Assembly: GCF_004764705.1 (NCBI RefSeq)
Contig: NZ_SHLX01000048.1
Location: 1-54,100, forward strand
DNA: 54,100 nt
Origin: Paenibacillus cymbidii
Lineage (GTDB): Bacteria > Bacillota > Bacilli > Paenibacillales > NBRC-103111
Direction: 5' to 3'
The position numbers and the translations under genes are program-made. Within the stretch, counting starts at the first letter, position 1. Each line of letters begins with the position of its first letter. Under the pieces are notes generated by a model. It was given only the letters and a program-made list of their open reading frames with translations, did not search any database and was not told the origin of the DNA. Below, piece after piece: positions 36,530 to 46,535 of the stretch.

Positions 36530-36732
36530 CGCGCAGCCGCCTTTCTTCGGTAATGGCTCGGCGCGCGAGGCAGTGCTCGTTCATGCCGGTACGCTATTTT
36601 ATGTACGAGGCGCGGGAGATGACCGCAACGTTCGTCACGCTTGTTGCCGCAAGCGGCAGATCGGGCGAGCGCTGTTAGTTCCCTTTTCGACGAGGCGCCG
36701 GCGACGCTCCTTCCTGCAAATGGCCAGGGTGC

Positions 36733-37932
36733 CTACAAGATGCGATCGCGAACCGCTTTGTCCGCCGCTTCCTTGAACTTGCCCAGTGCATCGCGGTTCA
36801 ATTCCACGCCGAGCCCCGGTTTCGTCGGAAGCGGAATTTGACCGTCCGCCATGCCGAAGTCTTCGATGACCAATTCCTTGCGCAACGCGGATTCGCACAG
36901 CTCCTTCGGCAGGAACTCGATGAAAGGCACATGCTCGTTGGCCGCAGCCAGATGAATGCCTGCCGAGATGGAGATGCCCGTTTTCCAGATGTGGGGGACA
37001 ACTTTGCGGCCGCGCGCTTTGGCCATGTCGCATACTTTTTGCGCTTCGAGCAAACCGCCGACGCGTCCGGGATCCGGCTGGACGACGCTGGCCAGGCCGC
37101 GGTCCATCAAGTCTTCGAATTCGTAGCGGGTGGCCAGCCATTCGCCGGCGGAAATGGGGATCGGCTGCTCCCTGGCAAGACGCGCGTAACCGTCGAGGTC
37201 GTCGGACCAGATCGGGGTTTCGAGGAAATAGATGTCGTACGGCTCCCAGTTCCGAATCGTAGCCAGGCATGCATCGGCATTCGGGAATGCGTACTGCACG
37301 TCGACCATCAGCGTAAAGTCGGAACCGACAGCCTGTCGAACCGCTGCCACGACTTCGGTCGTCTGCTCGGGCGTACCGCTCAATCCCTTATGCGAGTAAG
37401 GGCCGAACAACGTACATTCCGCTTTCGCCGCGCGGAAGCCGAGTTGTTTGGCTTTGGTTGCCCAACCGGCGAGAGAATTGCGATAAGCGTTAAAGTCGGA
37501 TACTTCCGGCTGCAGGGAGGCATATGGCGTAATGAAGGAACGGACCGCACCGCCCAGCAATTCGTATACCGGAACGCCGAGCAGCTTGCCTTTCAAGTCG
37601 TGCAAGGCCATATCGATGGCGCCCATTGCGTGCAAAACGACTCCACGCCGGCCGTTCATGGCCGAGCCGACGTACAGCTTGTTCCAGATCCGCTCGATGT
37701 TGCGCGGATCTTCGCCGATGAGCATGTCGGACAACCCTTGTCCCATGGTGTGCGTGCCGGGAGCCAGAATACAGGCGCGGGCCATCCAGGGGTTCACGTC
37801 GCATTCGCCGATTCCGCTGACTCCTTCGTCGGTGTGGATTTCCACCACAAGATTGTCCTGGGCCGAGCTAGTCGCGCTGACGTCGTAGGAAGGCTCGAGC
37901 AGGACGTGCACATCGATGCCGATGATACGCAA
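36733..37932 (-). CDS. Mandelate racemase/muconate lactonizing enzyme family protein 2
   Basis: 399 residues from TTG 37932, ten bases after GAGGAG; the open frame runs 32 residues further up into the preceding gene. Enolase-superfamily residues in order: Lys170 (AAKAE), Asp211 (MVDVQ), Glu238 (FLETP), Glu264 (SAGEW) and His314 (VPHIW). It should deprotonate a carboxylate substrate with Mg2+, as a dehydratase, racemase or cycloisomerase. It follows a dioxygenase-like gene by 43 bp, under the same GntR-type operator. The substrate is unknown. Confidence 0.88.
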   Translation of the reverse strand: MRIIGIDVHVLLEPSYDVSATSSAQDNLVVEIHTDEGVSGIGECDVNPWMARACILAPGTHTMGQGLSDMLIGEDPRNIERIWNKLYVGSAMNGRRGVVLHAMGAIDMALHDLKGKLLGVPVYELLGGAVRSFITPYASLQPEVSDFNAYRNSLAGWATKAKQLGFRAAKAECTLFGPYSHKGLSGTPEQTTEVVAAVRQAVGSDFTLMVDVQYAFPNADACLATIRNWEPYDIYFLETPIWSDDLDGYARLAREQPIPISAGEWLATRYEFEDLMDRGLASVVQPDPGRVGGLLEAQKVCDMAKARGRKVVPHIWKTGISISAGIHLAAANEHVPFIEFLPKELCESALRKELVIEDFGMADGQIPLPTKPGLGVELNRDALGKFKEAADKAVRDRIL

Positions 37933-37975
37933 AATTTCACCACTCCTCGGTTCTAGTTCCAGCAAGCGCCACGTA

Positions 37976-38689
37976 CTATTTCTCCGGATCGTACATATGA
38001 ACGTCGCGGTCGGGCATCCGGATGCCAAGCAGCTGCAGCCGTTGCTCGGAAGCGTTCTCGTAAGCTTGCCAGGGGAACGACTGATTCATCTCGTAACGCT
38101 TCAGCCACCAGTAGCCGAAGTACAAATAAATGCCCCTGCGAAGCCCGGTTTCCGAACGGTTCCGCGCACCCGAATGCCATATGGCGCTATTGATGAAGAT
38201 CGCGCTTCCTGCCGGCACCTCCACGGCTATTTCCCCTTCAAGCGGAACGTTCTTCCGGTCGGACGGGGGCAGTTGTTCGCCCATGTGGCTGCGGGGCACG
38301 ACCCGTGTCGGTCCTTTCTCTTCCGTAATGTCGTCGATGAACAGAATCGTGTTGATGGACAAAGGCCGGTCGCCCGGGAACACAAAATCGCGATGCCACA
38401 TTCGTTCGGGAAACTTGCTGCCCGGGGCTTGTCGCAACAAATCGTATTGCAACAACTGAACCTGATTGCCAAAAATCGCTTTGTGGCGGTCCAATATCGG
38501 CGGGTGCTCGATCAAGTCTCTGAACACGCCGTACTTGAGCAGCTTATGCTGATTGCACGGCGCCCCTTCGTTTGCCCATGCGGTATCGAACGCATCCTGC
38601 ACCCGCTGCAAATGTTCCCCTTCGATAATGTTGGGAACGACGAGATAACCTTGTTCGAGGAAAAATCGTTTTTCTTCCGGGGTAAACAA
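37976..38689 (-). CDS. Phytanoyl-CoA dioxygenase (PhyH)-family protein
   Basis: 237 residues, Fe(II)/2-oxoglutarate-dependent oxygenase fold. The iron triad is His99 and Asp101 (MWHRDF) with His172 (IWHSGARN); Arg184/185 (TGLRRG) may bind 2-oxoglutarate. Such bacterial enzymes hydroxylate small substrates. TTG start with a weak GAGGCGG site. First gene of a pair with the enolase-superfamily enzyme, 31 bp downstream of the GntR-like operator. Confidence 0.85.
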   Translation of the reverse strand: MFTPEEKRFFLEQGYLVVPNIIEGEHLQRVQDAFDTAWANEGAPCNQHKLLKYGVFRDLIEHPPILDRHKAIFGNQVQLLQYDLLRQAPGSKFPERMWHRDFVFPGDRPLSINTILFIDDITEEKGPTRVVPRSHMGEQLPPSDRKNVPLEGEIAVEVPAGSAIFINSAIWHSGARNRSETGLRRGIYLYFGYWWLKRYEMNQSFPWQAYENASEQRLQLLGIRMPDRDVHMYDPEK

Positions 38690-38721
38690 ATTTGCCGCCT
38701 CACTTTTTGTTATATTTTATA

Positions 38722-38737
38722 ATTGTATACATTTATA
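38722..38737. promoter_or_regulatory. GntR operator before the dioxygenase gene
   Basis: ATTGTATACATTTATA here is identical to 39515-39530 upstream of the GntR gene. The right arm is cut short (TATAATT instead of TATACAAT). An AT-rich flank provides possible -10 elements. Confidence 0.65.
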
Positions 38738-38830
38738 ATTTCTACATTTTTATTATAGACAGCCGCCTATGCCCTGTCAATGAACCCCCGGTTTTGCGCG
38801 AAAAAAATACGGCCAACGATGGGCCGTATG

Positions 38831-39505
38831 TTATCGGGTCGATTCGTCTGGCGCGGGAAGCACGATTTCGTCGATATGGGCAAGCAGCTTCTGCTCCGCC
38901 AATTCATAATCGCGGCTCCTCATGCAGCGCAGCAGTTCTTCGTGGGCCGCAACGACATGATCCAGCTTTCCTTCCAGCACCCGGGCCGAAGCAAAAAAGT
39001 ACATGCGCATTCGGTTCGAAATGCTTGACCAGATGGAAGCCACGCTCTTCATATCGCCGCTGTCGAATAAACATTCGTGAAACTTGATGTCCGCATCGGC
39101 GTACTTCTCCAAATTGGTTTCCTTAATCGCCCATTCCATCGTTCGAATCTGATACTCCAGGTAAGCAAACTGCTCCTCGGTTGCCCGATCGATAAAATGC
39201 CGGAGAGCGTAAGTCTCCAGAATTCGGCGAATCGGCAAAAAGATATGCACGATTTCCCGATAGTCAAGCTCGGCCACAATATTGTTTTTATAAGGGCCGC
39301 TTTCGATAAATCCTTCCTGTTCCAACAAAAGCAGCGCTTCACGAACCGGAATTCTGCTGATGCCCATCGTTTCGGCAATTTCCACTTCTTTCAGCCGATC
39401 GCCGGGCTTCAGCTTGCCCGTAATGATCATTTTCATAATTTCATCCTTGGCAATGCCGCCAAGCGACGATTTTTGCAGTTTTTGCATCGGAACGACCACT
39501 TTCAT
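38831..39505 (-). CDS. GntR-family regulator, FadR subgroup
   Basis: 224 residues. A winged helix-turn-helix (about 15-75: IAETMGISRIPVREALLLLEQEGFI) is followed by an all-helical FCD ligand domain with the metal-binding type residues (Asp/His in ADIKFHE and AAHEE, and a late LLAHIDE). Such regulators sense carboxylic acids. It is upstream of the dioxygenase/enolase-superfamily pair on the same strand, and both have a shared operator core, so I infer that it represses them and itself. The ATG lacks a good ribosome site; an internal Met7 is no better. Confidence 0.9.
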   Translation of the reverse strand: MKVVVPMQKLQKSSLGGIAKDEIMKMIITGKLKPGDRLKEVEIAETMGISRIPVREALLLLEQEGFIESGPYKNNIVAELDYREIVHIFLPIRRILETYALRHFIDRATEEQFAYLEYQIRTMEWAIKETNLEKYADADIKFHECLFDSGDMKSVASIWSSISNRMRMYFFASARVLEGKLDHVVAAHEELLRCMRSRDYELAEQKLLAHIDEIVLPAPDESTR

Positions 39506-39512
39506 CTGCGTA

Positions 39513-39536
39513 ATATTGTATACATTTATACAATAT
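39513..39536. promoter_or_regulatory. GntR operator at its own promoter
   Basis: A 24-bp palindrome with perfect 10-bp arms (ATATTGTATA and TATACAATAT around CATT), 8 bp upstream of the GntR ATG. The core is repeated before the dioxygenase gene. Confidence 0.75.
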
Positions 39537-39657
39537 CATAGAGCGATTCGCAATTTCAAGTTGTTCTTCAATGACAGACAAGCCCCGGGAGGGCCGCAAC
39601 AGCCCGCAACACGATCGGGATCGGAAAAAAGCAGCCGTACCAAACAGGCCCCCTCCA

Positions 39658-39849
39658 AAATAAGCAACAAAAAATGGCCTATCCGTCGGTTGTGTAGCAG
39701 CACGACAAAAATAGCCAGTGAACACACTGGCTATTCCGATCAAATCGCCGCAAAATCGTCCATTCCGGCAAAATAGCCAGTGAAATCGCTGGCTATTTCC
39801 TTGCTGCCCGCCACAATGGGCCTAATAGGCAATAAAACACGGCCTATTT
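39658..39849. repeat. 192-bp four-hairpin element, copy 4 (diverged)
   Basis: Inner stems AAATAGCCAGTG.../CACTGGCTATT (39709-39736) and AAATAGCCAG...CTGGCTATTT (39771-39798), outer stems degenerate at 39658-39684 and 39823-39849. Offsets are again 0, 51, 113 and 165 and total length 192. It lies 56 bp past the stop of the broken deacetylase gene at 39906. Linker sequences differ from the other copies. Confidence 0.78.
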
Positions 39850-39905
39850 CCACAAACAAACGTTGCCGGCCTTCCCGTCCGCAGCAAGGCCGGACCGGCG
39901 CCGCT

Positions 39906-41619
39906 CTACGCACGGCATACTTGCTTCCGGCATGGAACGCCCAGCTTTAGCGCGATGTCGGTGTCGGTTCCTTGTCGTCCGGTCCCGGCCCCTTCGCCTG
40001 GCCGTTCCGCCAAGGGCACCCAGACGACCAAATCGCGGATCGCAACGCTGCCGCTTACCGCGGCTTCGCCGTGCTCATCGATGTCCGTTACGTTCGCCGA
40101 ACGCCGCGCCCTCGTCCAGTCGTTGATTTCCGCCGCTGTCCAGAACGCGAAGCCGCGCGATTGAGCCGTCTCGATATATTGACAGAACAATTGTCTCACA
40201 TGATCGTTGTAATGCAAATGGTACTGATGAAATAAGATGTGGGCAACACCCTCCACCCGCTCGACTCCGCTCAGAATCGGATTCGCGATGCTGGCGTCGG
40301 CCCACGTGCCGGTCCCCATGTCCGAAGAGAAAAAAGGCAGCTCCAGCACGCGGAACGTCCGGTTGCGGGCCGTATGCCAGGCGATGGGCACGAATGCATG
40401 GCAGGTGCCGAAGAGGAAGCCGACATTGCCCCGTTTGCTCGATCCTCTCGTCTGGTCCATCTCGATGCCGTTGTTGTCGCACCATTCGTACAGCTCGTTC
40501 CAGCCTTCCATCCGCGTGTAGTGGTTTTTGTTCGTCACGACCCGCTCCAGCCCCATCGCCTGCTTCATGACGGCCAGCTGCCGGCCGAATTCGCCCGCTC
40601 CCCATTTGCCGCCATCCTTCTCCAGCGCATTGTAATGGAAAGCCAGCTCGTGCCCGGCCTGCTTGACCTTGTCGTAGATCGCCGGACTGTAGCCCGGTTC
40701 GATCATGCACCAGGTCGTGCGGACACCGCACTCGGCCAGCACCCGAAGCGTCGTTTCCGCCTGTTCGTCCTCGTTCGTGTCGCTGTCGTGCGATACGGTC
40801 GCCACCTTCGCCACCCCGTCGGGCCAGAAGCCGACAACGGCAGCGCCAGCCCCCGCGAGTAGGCGCAGCGGACGAGATGACCGGCAAGCGCTTCTTTCCA
40901 CAAATCCGCATACGGATAAGCAAAATACGGCATGTCCGTCTCCGTCGTCAACCGGTCGTATTTCCAGTCGAGCTCGCTGCTGTCATCCGCCTTGAGAATA
41001 CCGTCGTCGACTTGCGCGGAGCCGTCCGGAGCCGGGATGCCGTCCTCCAATATCGGCTTGGTGCCTTGCTGCAGCCCAAGGATCGTGTACAGAATATCGA
41101 CCGCCCACCGCTCCACGCTTCCGCCGCCGACGGCGAAGCGCAGCAGCGCCTCCGCTGCGATCGCGCCGCCCGGCTTCCTGTCGTGCAGCGCGCCGAAGCG
41201 CTCCGGACTCCCGCTTCCCGCCCCGGCCGGCGTCCACGGCACCGCACGCAAATAACGAAGCGGCGGCTCCTCCTCCAGACAAGGAAGCGAAGCGGCATAA
41301 CCGCTGCCTGTCTCCGACGCTTCGGCGCATTGCAGCTTGCCGGCAAGTCCTCGCAAGCCGGCATAGGAGACGAGCACGCCGCCCGCTTCGGCGTATTTCC
41401 AGAGCAGCTCCGCCGTCTGCAGATCGTTGCCCGCATGCGGACAACCACGATATCGTATCCCCCCGCTGCCAGTGCGGCCGGATCGGCGACCGCTTCGAAC
41501 GGAATGCCGTAATGCCGCAGGATTTCACCTGCATACGCGCCGAATACGTTCAAACCATAAGCCCAATGTTGTTGTGCCGACTGCTCATGCATCAGTACGG
41601 CGACTCGCGCCATTCGCAT
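39906..41619 (-). pseudogene. Frameshifted polysaccharide-deacetylase-like gene
   Basis: Three frames join into one protein. Frame 1 from ATG 41619 (ARVAVLMHEQSAQQHWAYGL) runs to about 41440. Frame 2 (HAGNDLQTAELLWKYAEAGG...) runs to about 40850. Frame 3 (FWPDGVAKVATVSHDSD...) ends at 39906. The first part looks like a glutamine-amidotransferase-like fold, the last like a NodB-type deacetylase (SHDSD, ELAFHYNA, HQYHLHYN). Each break fits a single-base indel. Either the gene is dying or the sequence has errors. It follows the heparinase-like genes, so a role in processing the same polysaccharide is likely. Confidence 0.78.
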
Positions 41620-41677
41620 GTCGATTGCTCCTTTTCTTGATATGCCTCAGCACCATGCGGTTGCGCCGCTCAGCCAT

Positions 41678-43039
41678 TCAGCCGTTCGAGCTCGACCACA
41701 GCTGCCCCGCAGCCAGCACGATGCGCACTGCCGCTTCGGCAGCGCCGGATGCGCCGGCAACTCCGCTCCCCGTGTCGACGCTCCCCATCGGCGCCGATAG
41801 GAAGCGCAGCCCCAGCGCAACCGGCCGGTCTGCACGGTTCGCTATATGGACAACGCCGGAACCGACGGTAATCGTTACATCCGTTTCCTCCGCACCGTCC
41901 AGTTCCAGCGTGCAGCGCACCGGCTTGTAACCGCTTTGGGCGCCGGGCAGCTCGCCGCTCCAGCGCAGGCAACCGCCTTCGATCCGATAATGCCCTTCGG
42001 CAAGCCGCACTTGCGTTCCGTAGCTTGCGCTGCGCCCGGACCATACCGCCAGCGGGATTCCAGTTGGCATAAACGAGATAATCCGGCAGTTCCATCAGCA
42101 CAATACCGTCGGCAGCAACTTCATAATACTTGACAAGAGGCACCCACCTTGCCGTTTCCTCGCGGGAGCGATTCGGCTGCGTACATTCACCCGCGCGGAA
42201 TGTCCGCGGCGTTCCGGCGTTCAGCGTGAGGATATCCTCCACGCCTTTCCACTTCTTGTACTCATGTTTGTTGCGGTAGACGATTCCTTGCGAGCCGGAC
42301 AAAACGTAGCCGATCATGTCGTCGACATTGACGCCGGCGGCCGGCGTACAGCAGACAGTCCGGAATCGGCTCGCCCATCATCGCGAACAGAATGGCGGAA
42401 AACCCGCGCAAATGCATGCCGGCCTTAATATAGGTCGGATGCACAAAAGCGTGATTTTCGGTCGTATAGTCCGGATGGAACGTTGTTGTGCGGAAGATGT
42501 CGCCGCGATGGCGCTTGTCTTCCGGCAATGTCGCCGTGTTGCAGGCCCACTTCGTAAAGCCCGTGAGCCAGCGTTCGCGGTGCCGATGATCCGGCAGCAA
42601 GCAACAGGCGGCGCCGATGCCCGCCGACGTCCAGGCGTTCTCTTCGCACTGCGTGTCGACATACACGCCGTTGCGCGGTTCTTCCCCCGACCAGCGGTCC
42701 GCGTACCAGACCAGCACGCCCGCGACAAGCGACCGCGTCTCTTCGTCAAGCCGCTCCCACAGCAGCCATGCGGCCAGCGCATAATAAGCGATCGAAGCCC
42801 CTGTTTGGCTGGCCATCGTGCGTGAAGCCCAAATAGCGGATTGCCCCGATTGCACGCTCCCTGGCGACAGCGCGGGGGACGCCGGCAACCGTTTCGTCGT
42901 AATCGCCAAGCGTGGCGGCGATCGCCATAACGAGGCAAGCCGTCGACGTTTCCATGCCGTACCAGTATGCGCCGCCAAAAAAATGGCCGCAGTTCGGGCG
43001 CCCGTCCCACGGTTGATACGATTCGTTCGCAAACTTCAT
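41678..43039 (-). pseudogene. Frameshifted polysaccharide-degrading enzyme gene
   Basis: Four frames join into one reading: MKFANESYQPWDGRPNCGHF from 43039, SIAYYALAAWLLWERLDEE from about 42810, VNVDDMIGYVLSGSQGIVYR from about 42345, and PLAVWSGRSASYGTQVRLAE from about 42055 to the stop at 41678. Tyr/Trp/His-rich helices and the HFFGGAYWYGME start suggest an (alpha/alpha) toroid lyase or hydrolase, with a C-terminal beta part. I did not identify the exact family. It is 77 bp downstream of the intact heparinase-like gene and presumably once co-transcribed. Confidence 0.72.
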
Positions 43040-43116
43040 CTATTTCTGCATGACATGGAATAATCGACGGGAAGTTTCGCTCTCCTTCGCCCGCTCCCAT
43101 TTGATTCCCGGTGCGT

Positions 43117-46100
43117 TCATTCTGCCATCTCCTTCTTCATCTTCAACTCCGCCCAGGCTTCCGTCCAGGCGTTCGTCAACACGAACGAATCGCCGGGCTT
43201 CACATCTACAAGCACCTCCACGCCTTCATGCAGGAGCGACGATTTGCCGGCAAGCTCGCGCTTCTTCACGGCAAACGGCGAATCCGCGTTCATGCAGATG
43301 AGCGTGACGTCCGTCTGAAACTGCAGCATACGACCGGAGAGGTGAGGGTCCCGGATATAATAGGCGGACGGTTTCGCGTAATCCGGCGAATCGATCAAGG
43401 CAACGCGCCCGGCGAACGCCGCTTCGGAAGCATCACGACCGAATGCGACATCTGCCGCAGCGGCGAGCTCGACGTCGATCGTCCGGGCGGCGATGTCCAC
43501 CCGCCGCACCGTTCCCCGCAGCGCAGCCGCCTCGCGACGCTGCCGTACGCCCGGAGCGTCGATCGTCGTGAAACGAAGCGCCTCGGCATGAACGATAGTA
43601 TCGCCGCGATAGCGCAGCAGCAGCGCCTTCGCATCGGTGCGGTACAGCCGGCCGCGGCTGTCGGCGAACGTAACCGGCGCCTCGTCCATGCCGTATACGG
43701 AGGCGACGATATCGACGTGGCCGTCGGCGAACACGATTTCCGCGCCGAACGGACGATAGCCGGTTCCTCCGTCGCCCGCGGACGCCGCAATCCGCAGCGG
43801 ATAAACGCCGGCAAGAAACGGCTCCTGCGCGTAAGGCTCAAGCACCGCGCACAAGGCCGCGGCATGCGTTTCCGGCGAAGCGGCGCCCGCCGCCTCCCAC
43901 GATTGCCGCCACATGACGAACGGCAGCCAATCCGCTTTGCCCATTTCCTGGAAGCCCATCTCGCCGAGACTGTGGACGATTTCTCGCGGAACTACGCCGT
44001 CGCCGGGCACCGTATGCGCCTTAAGTGCCGCATTGTCATCGTACCGGTACGTCCAGCCAACCGGGGCTGACGTCTTCGCCCTTCGCTGCGTACGCATCCA
44101 GCCGTAGCCGGGCTGTTCGTAAAGCGGCGCAGCCGCCTCGCCCATCGTGCCGCGCAACGTCCCCTCCAGCTCCTCCCAGCCGTCGTTCGATAAGCCATGA
44201 AACGCCAGCCGCTCCGGAGCGAGCATGCCGGCTGTATTGTAGTCGAACGTGCCGCCGCCCGTTGCGTAGTTGAGATCGACAACGTAAGCGTCGTCCCCGT
44301 TCGGCGCCGGAACGAGCCAGCACCAGCGCTCGATGCGCGAACCGGGATAAGCGAGCTCGTTCCCGATGCCGGCCGCTTGCAACAGCGTTCCTTCGTAATG
44401 GCCCTGCTGCCGCGAGTACGACGCCGCCTGGTTCCGTCCGTCGACAAGCACGACCATACAGGCGGCGGAATGGGTTTCCCAGGCCGATATTTTCGGGCTG
44501 ATCCAGGTGAACGGATAAGCGCCGACCCCGGCAAGCAGATGGTACCCGTAAGCGCCGATCCACAGCCCAAGCTTGTCGCCGTGCGCGTGCGCCGCCGATG
44601 GCAGCCCGTACAGGACGACATGCTTGCGGCTGGCCGCCGATCGTCCCGCGCGCAGGATGCTTGTCTCCGAATCCTGCAGCAGGTACGGCCCGGGCAACGC
44701 TCCGCCGGCGGCGGGTGAACGGTATTCCGCGGCATCGCGGGCGGTGGCGAGCAGCAGGAAGGCGTGATTCAGCCCTCCTTCCCCGTGCGTCACCGCACGC
44801 AGCCTGCTGCGGGCCAATTCCTCCTCCGAATACAGCGCCAGCAGCGGGCCAATGAGCGGTCTGGCCGCCTCCATCCGGTCCAACGTCGCTTCCAGCGCGG
44901 CCGAATACGGCGCCAGCCCTCTTCTGCGCTCCTCGCCGATCGGCGTTTTGTTGTTGTAATACCAGTCGCCGAAAGCGGGAATGAGGCTGCCGCATTTGAT
45001 CCGGAAGATCATGCGGATTATGGCTTCGATGCCGTACCGATTGTTGATCGCGTTGCCGTAACGGCTGCCGCTCGTCTCCGGACATGCCTGGCGATCGGTC
45101 AGCACCTGGCAATACGGCTGTCCCATCAGCATGCCGAACAGAAACTGCCGGTAGGCGCCGACGAGCATGTACCGGACCTGCGGATGCGGGAACCCCGGCG
45201 GCGCCAGAAAACCGCTGCCGTCGTCGTCGATCGTCGTCTCTTCGCCCGTCCCGGGATTGCGCACGGTCATGCCCGGCCGCCACCAGACGCCCGTTCGCGG
45301 ATTGTAGAAGGAATAAGGCCGCTCCAGACATGCCTGCAGCGTGCGGTTGTTGCCGTCGTTCAGCGGATCGCCGAAATATTGCGCCACCGACAGCGCCCGC
45401 GGATTGCCGACCGGCACAAACTCGTACAGCTCGTTGTCGCTGCGAGCCGCCCAATAATCGGCTACCGCCACCATTTCCGCTTTCATCGCCCGGCCCCAAT
45501 CCGTCGTCTCCGCATTGCGGCGGGCCCGCAAGGCGTCCTCCGACTTGATGCGGCCGCTCATGCCGTGCCGCTTGCGGCTTACCCATTCATCAAGCTCCGC
45601 GGGGTACGTGCGTTTCTCCCAGCGGGTCGGCAAGCTCCGGCTGTCCGCGTCCGCCGCCGTCACCGCATCGGCAATCGCCGCTTCGTCGAGGCCGCGCGCG
45701 AACAGCAGATCGCCCAGCCCCTGCTCGTATTGTACGGCGTCGTGCGGCAGCCCCGACCACTTGACGATGTCGGTATCGCTCAAGCCGGCCGTCTGGCGGT
45801 ACAGGTTGAAGCCGATCCAGCGCCGTGCCGTCGCAAAGCTCGCATCCGATACGCCGATCGCGGCAAGAGGCAGCGCAAGCCGCAGCCGCAGCGTTCCGTC
45901 TGCCATGGACGCCTCCGCCAGCGAGCCAGGCGGAAACGGCTCCGGCTCGTATTCGTACCCGAACCGTTCGTATACGAACGCCCCGCCGGCCTCCGGCCGC
46001 CCGCTCCAACGGATGCGACGGAAATTGTGCGGCTTCCTGCCATGATGCGCCGGATCGAACAGCAGCACCGCCTGCTCGTCGCCGCGTTCGCCGAATGTGC

Positions 46101-46275
46101 CGCAATCGATTTCGAAGACGACGCTGCCGCCGTCGGTACAGACCGACAGCTTCGTGGGCACGGCAGCCGCATCAAACGAATGTGCGTATGTAAACGATTC
46201 TGTCGTTGCCGGCCAGCCGGCCTCTCCTCGCTCATGAACGCAGAAGACGGGATAAAGCGTCGATTTTGCCGTCAT
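43117..46275 (-). CDS. Heparinase II/III-like polysaccharide lyase
   Basis: 1052 residues from ATG 46275, after GGGGGAGG. An N-terminal beta-sandwich (about 1-200), a helical toroid (about 220-560; EAIIRMIFRIKCGSLIPAFGDWYYN) and a C-terminal beta-sandwich with HAHGDKLGLWIGAYGYHLLAG (HxHxD motif near 610) match the heparinase II/III-like lyase plan. No signal peptide is evident, so it would act on imported oligosaccharides. An identical YesN-type promoter box upstream links it with the ABC importer at 49922-53565. The two genes behind it are broken. The family is likely; the substrate is not known. Confidence 0.78.
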   Translation of the reverse strand: MTAKSTLYPVFCVHERGEAGWPATTESFTYAHSFDAAAVPTKLSVCTDGGSVVFEIDCGTFGERGDEQAVLLFDPAHHGRKPHNFRRIRWSGRPEAGGAFVYERFGYEYEPEPFPPGSLAEASMADGTLRLRLALPLAAIGVSDASFATARRWIGFNLYRQTAGLSDTDIVKWSGLPHDAVQYEQGLGDLLFARGLDEAAIADAVTAADADSRSLPTRWEKRTYPAELDEWVSRKRHGMSGRIKSEDALRARRNAETTDWGRAMKAEMVAVADYWAARSDNELYEFVPVGNPRALSVAQYFGDPLNDGNNRTLQACLERPYSFYNPRTGVWWRPGMTVRNPGTGEETTIDDDGSGFLAPPGFPHPQVRYMLVGAYRQFLFGMLMGQPYCQVLTDRQACPETSGSRYGNAINNRYGIEAIIRMIFRIKCGSLIPAFGDWYYNNKTPIGEERRRGLAPYSAALEATLDRMEAARPLIGPLLALYSEEELARSRLRAVTHGEGGLNHAFLLLATARDAAEYRSPAAGGALPGPYLLQDSETSILRAGRSAASRKHVVLYGLPSAAHAHGDKLGLWIGAYGYHLLAGVGAYPFTWISPKISAWETHSAACMVVLVDGRNQAASYSRQQGHYEGTLLQAAGIGNELAYPGSRIERWCWLVPAPNGDDAYVVDLNYATGGGTFDYNTAGMLAPERLAFHGLSNDGWEELEGTLRGTMGEAAAPLYEQPGYGWMRTQRRAKTSAPVGWTYRYDDNAALKAHTVPGDGVVPREIVHSLGEMGFQEMGKADWLPFVMWRQSWEAAGAASPETHAAALCAVLEPYAQEPFLAGVYPLRIAASAGDGGTGYRPFGAEIVFADGHVDIVASVYGMDEAPVTFADSRGRLYRTDAKALLLRYRGDTIVHAEALRFTTIDAPGVRQRREAAALRGTVRRVDIAARTIDVELAAAADVAFGRDASEAAFAGRVALIDSPDYAKPSAYYIRDPHLSGRMLQFQTDVTLICMNADSPFAVKKRELAGKSSLLHEGVEVLVDVKPGDSFVLTNAWTEAWAELKMKKEMAE

Positions 46276-46394
46276 CGTGGTCCTCCCCCGAAACCAAAAT
46301 TGTTTCTCTTTCCTCTCCGTCGCCAGGGCAACGTTTGCCGTCCGACGCGAGCCGATCATTTTCGATCATAAGGAACATTCCACCGCCGCGAAAG

Positions 46395-46433
46395 ATCATA
46401 AAATAAACATTATATCGGTTTCTATACCAGTTT
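46395..46433 (-). promoter_or_regulatory. Putative YesN box and -10 of the lyase gene
   Basis: On the minus strand the 22-bp box starts AAACTGGTATAGAAAC and ends GATAT (46412-46433). After 11 bp comes -10 TATGAT (46395-46400). No -35 is visible, so an activator is expected. The same box, with one mismatch and identical 11-bp spacing, precedes the binding-protein gene. Confidence 0.72.
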
Positions 46434-46465
46434 TGCCGCAGCGGCAGCGGGGGCGCCAGGCGCTA

Positions 46466-46494
46466 TAGACAGCGGGAAAGCGGTGTCATATGAT
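46466..46494 (+). promoter_or_regulatory. Promoter of the yesM/yesN-like pair
   Basis: -35 TAGACA (46466-46471), 17 bp, -10 TATGAT (46489-46494), about 41 bp before the kinase ATG. Divergent from the lyase promoter. Confidence 0.65.
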
Positions 46495-46535
46495 AGCCTT
46501 ATCGCAAGCAAGATCAGACAGGGGCATCCGCCATC

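Noticed and set aside
44764..46371. Plus-strand open frame antisense to the lyase gene
   Set aside because: Arg-rich shadow product; the minus-strand frame has motifs, a ribosome site and a promoter.
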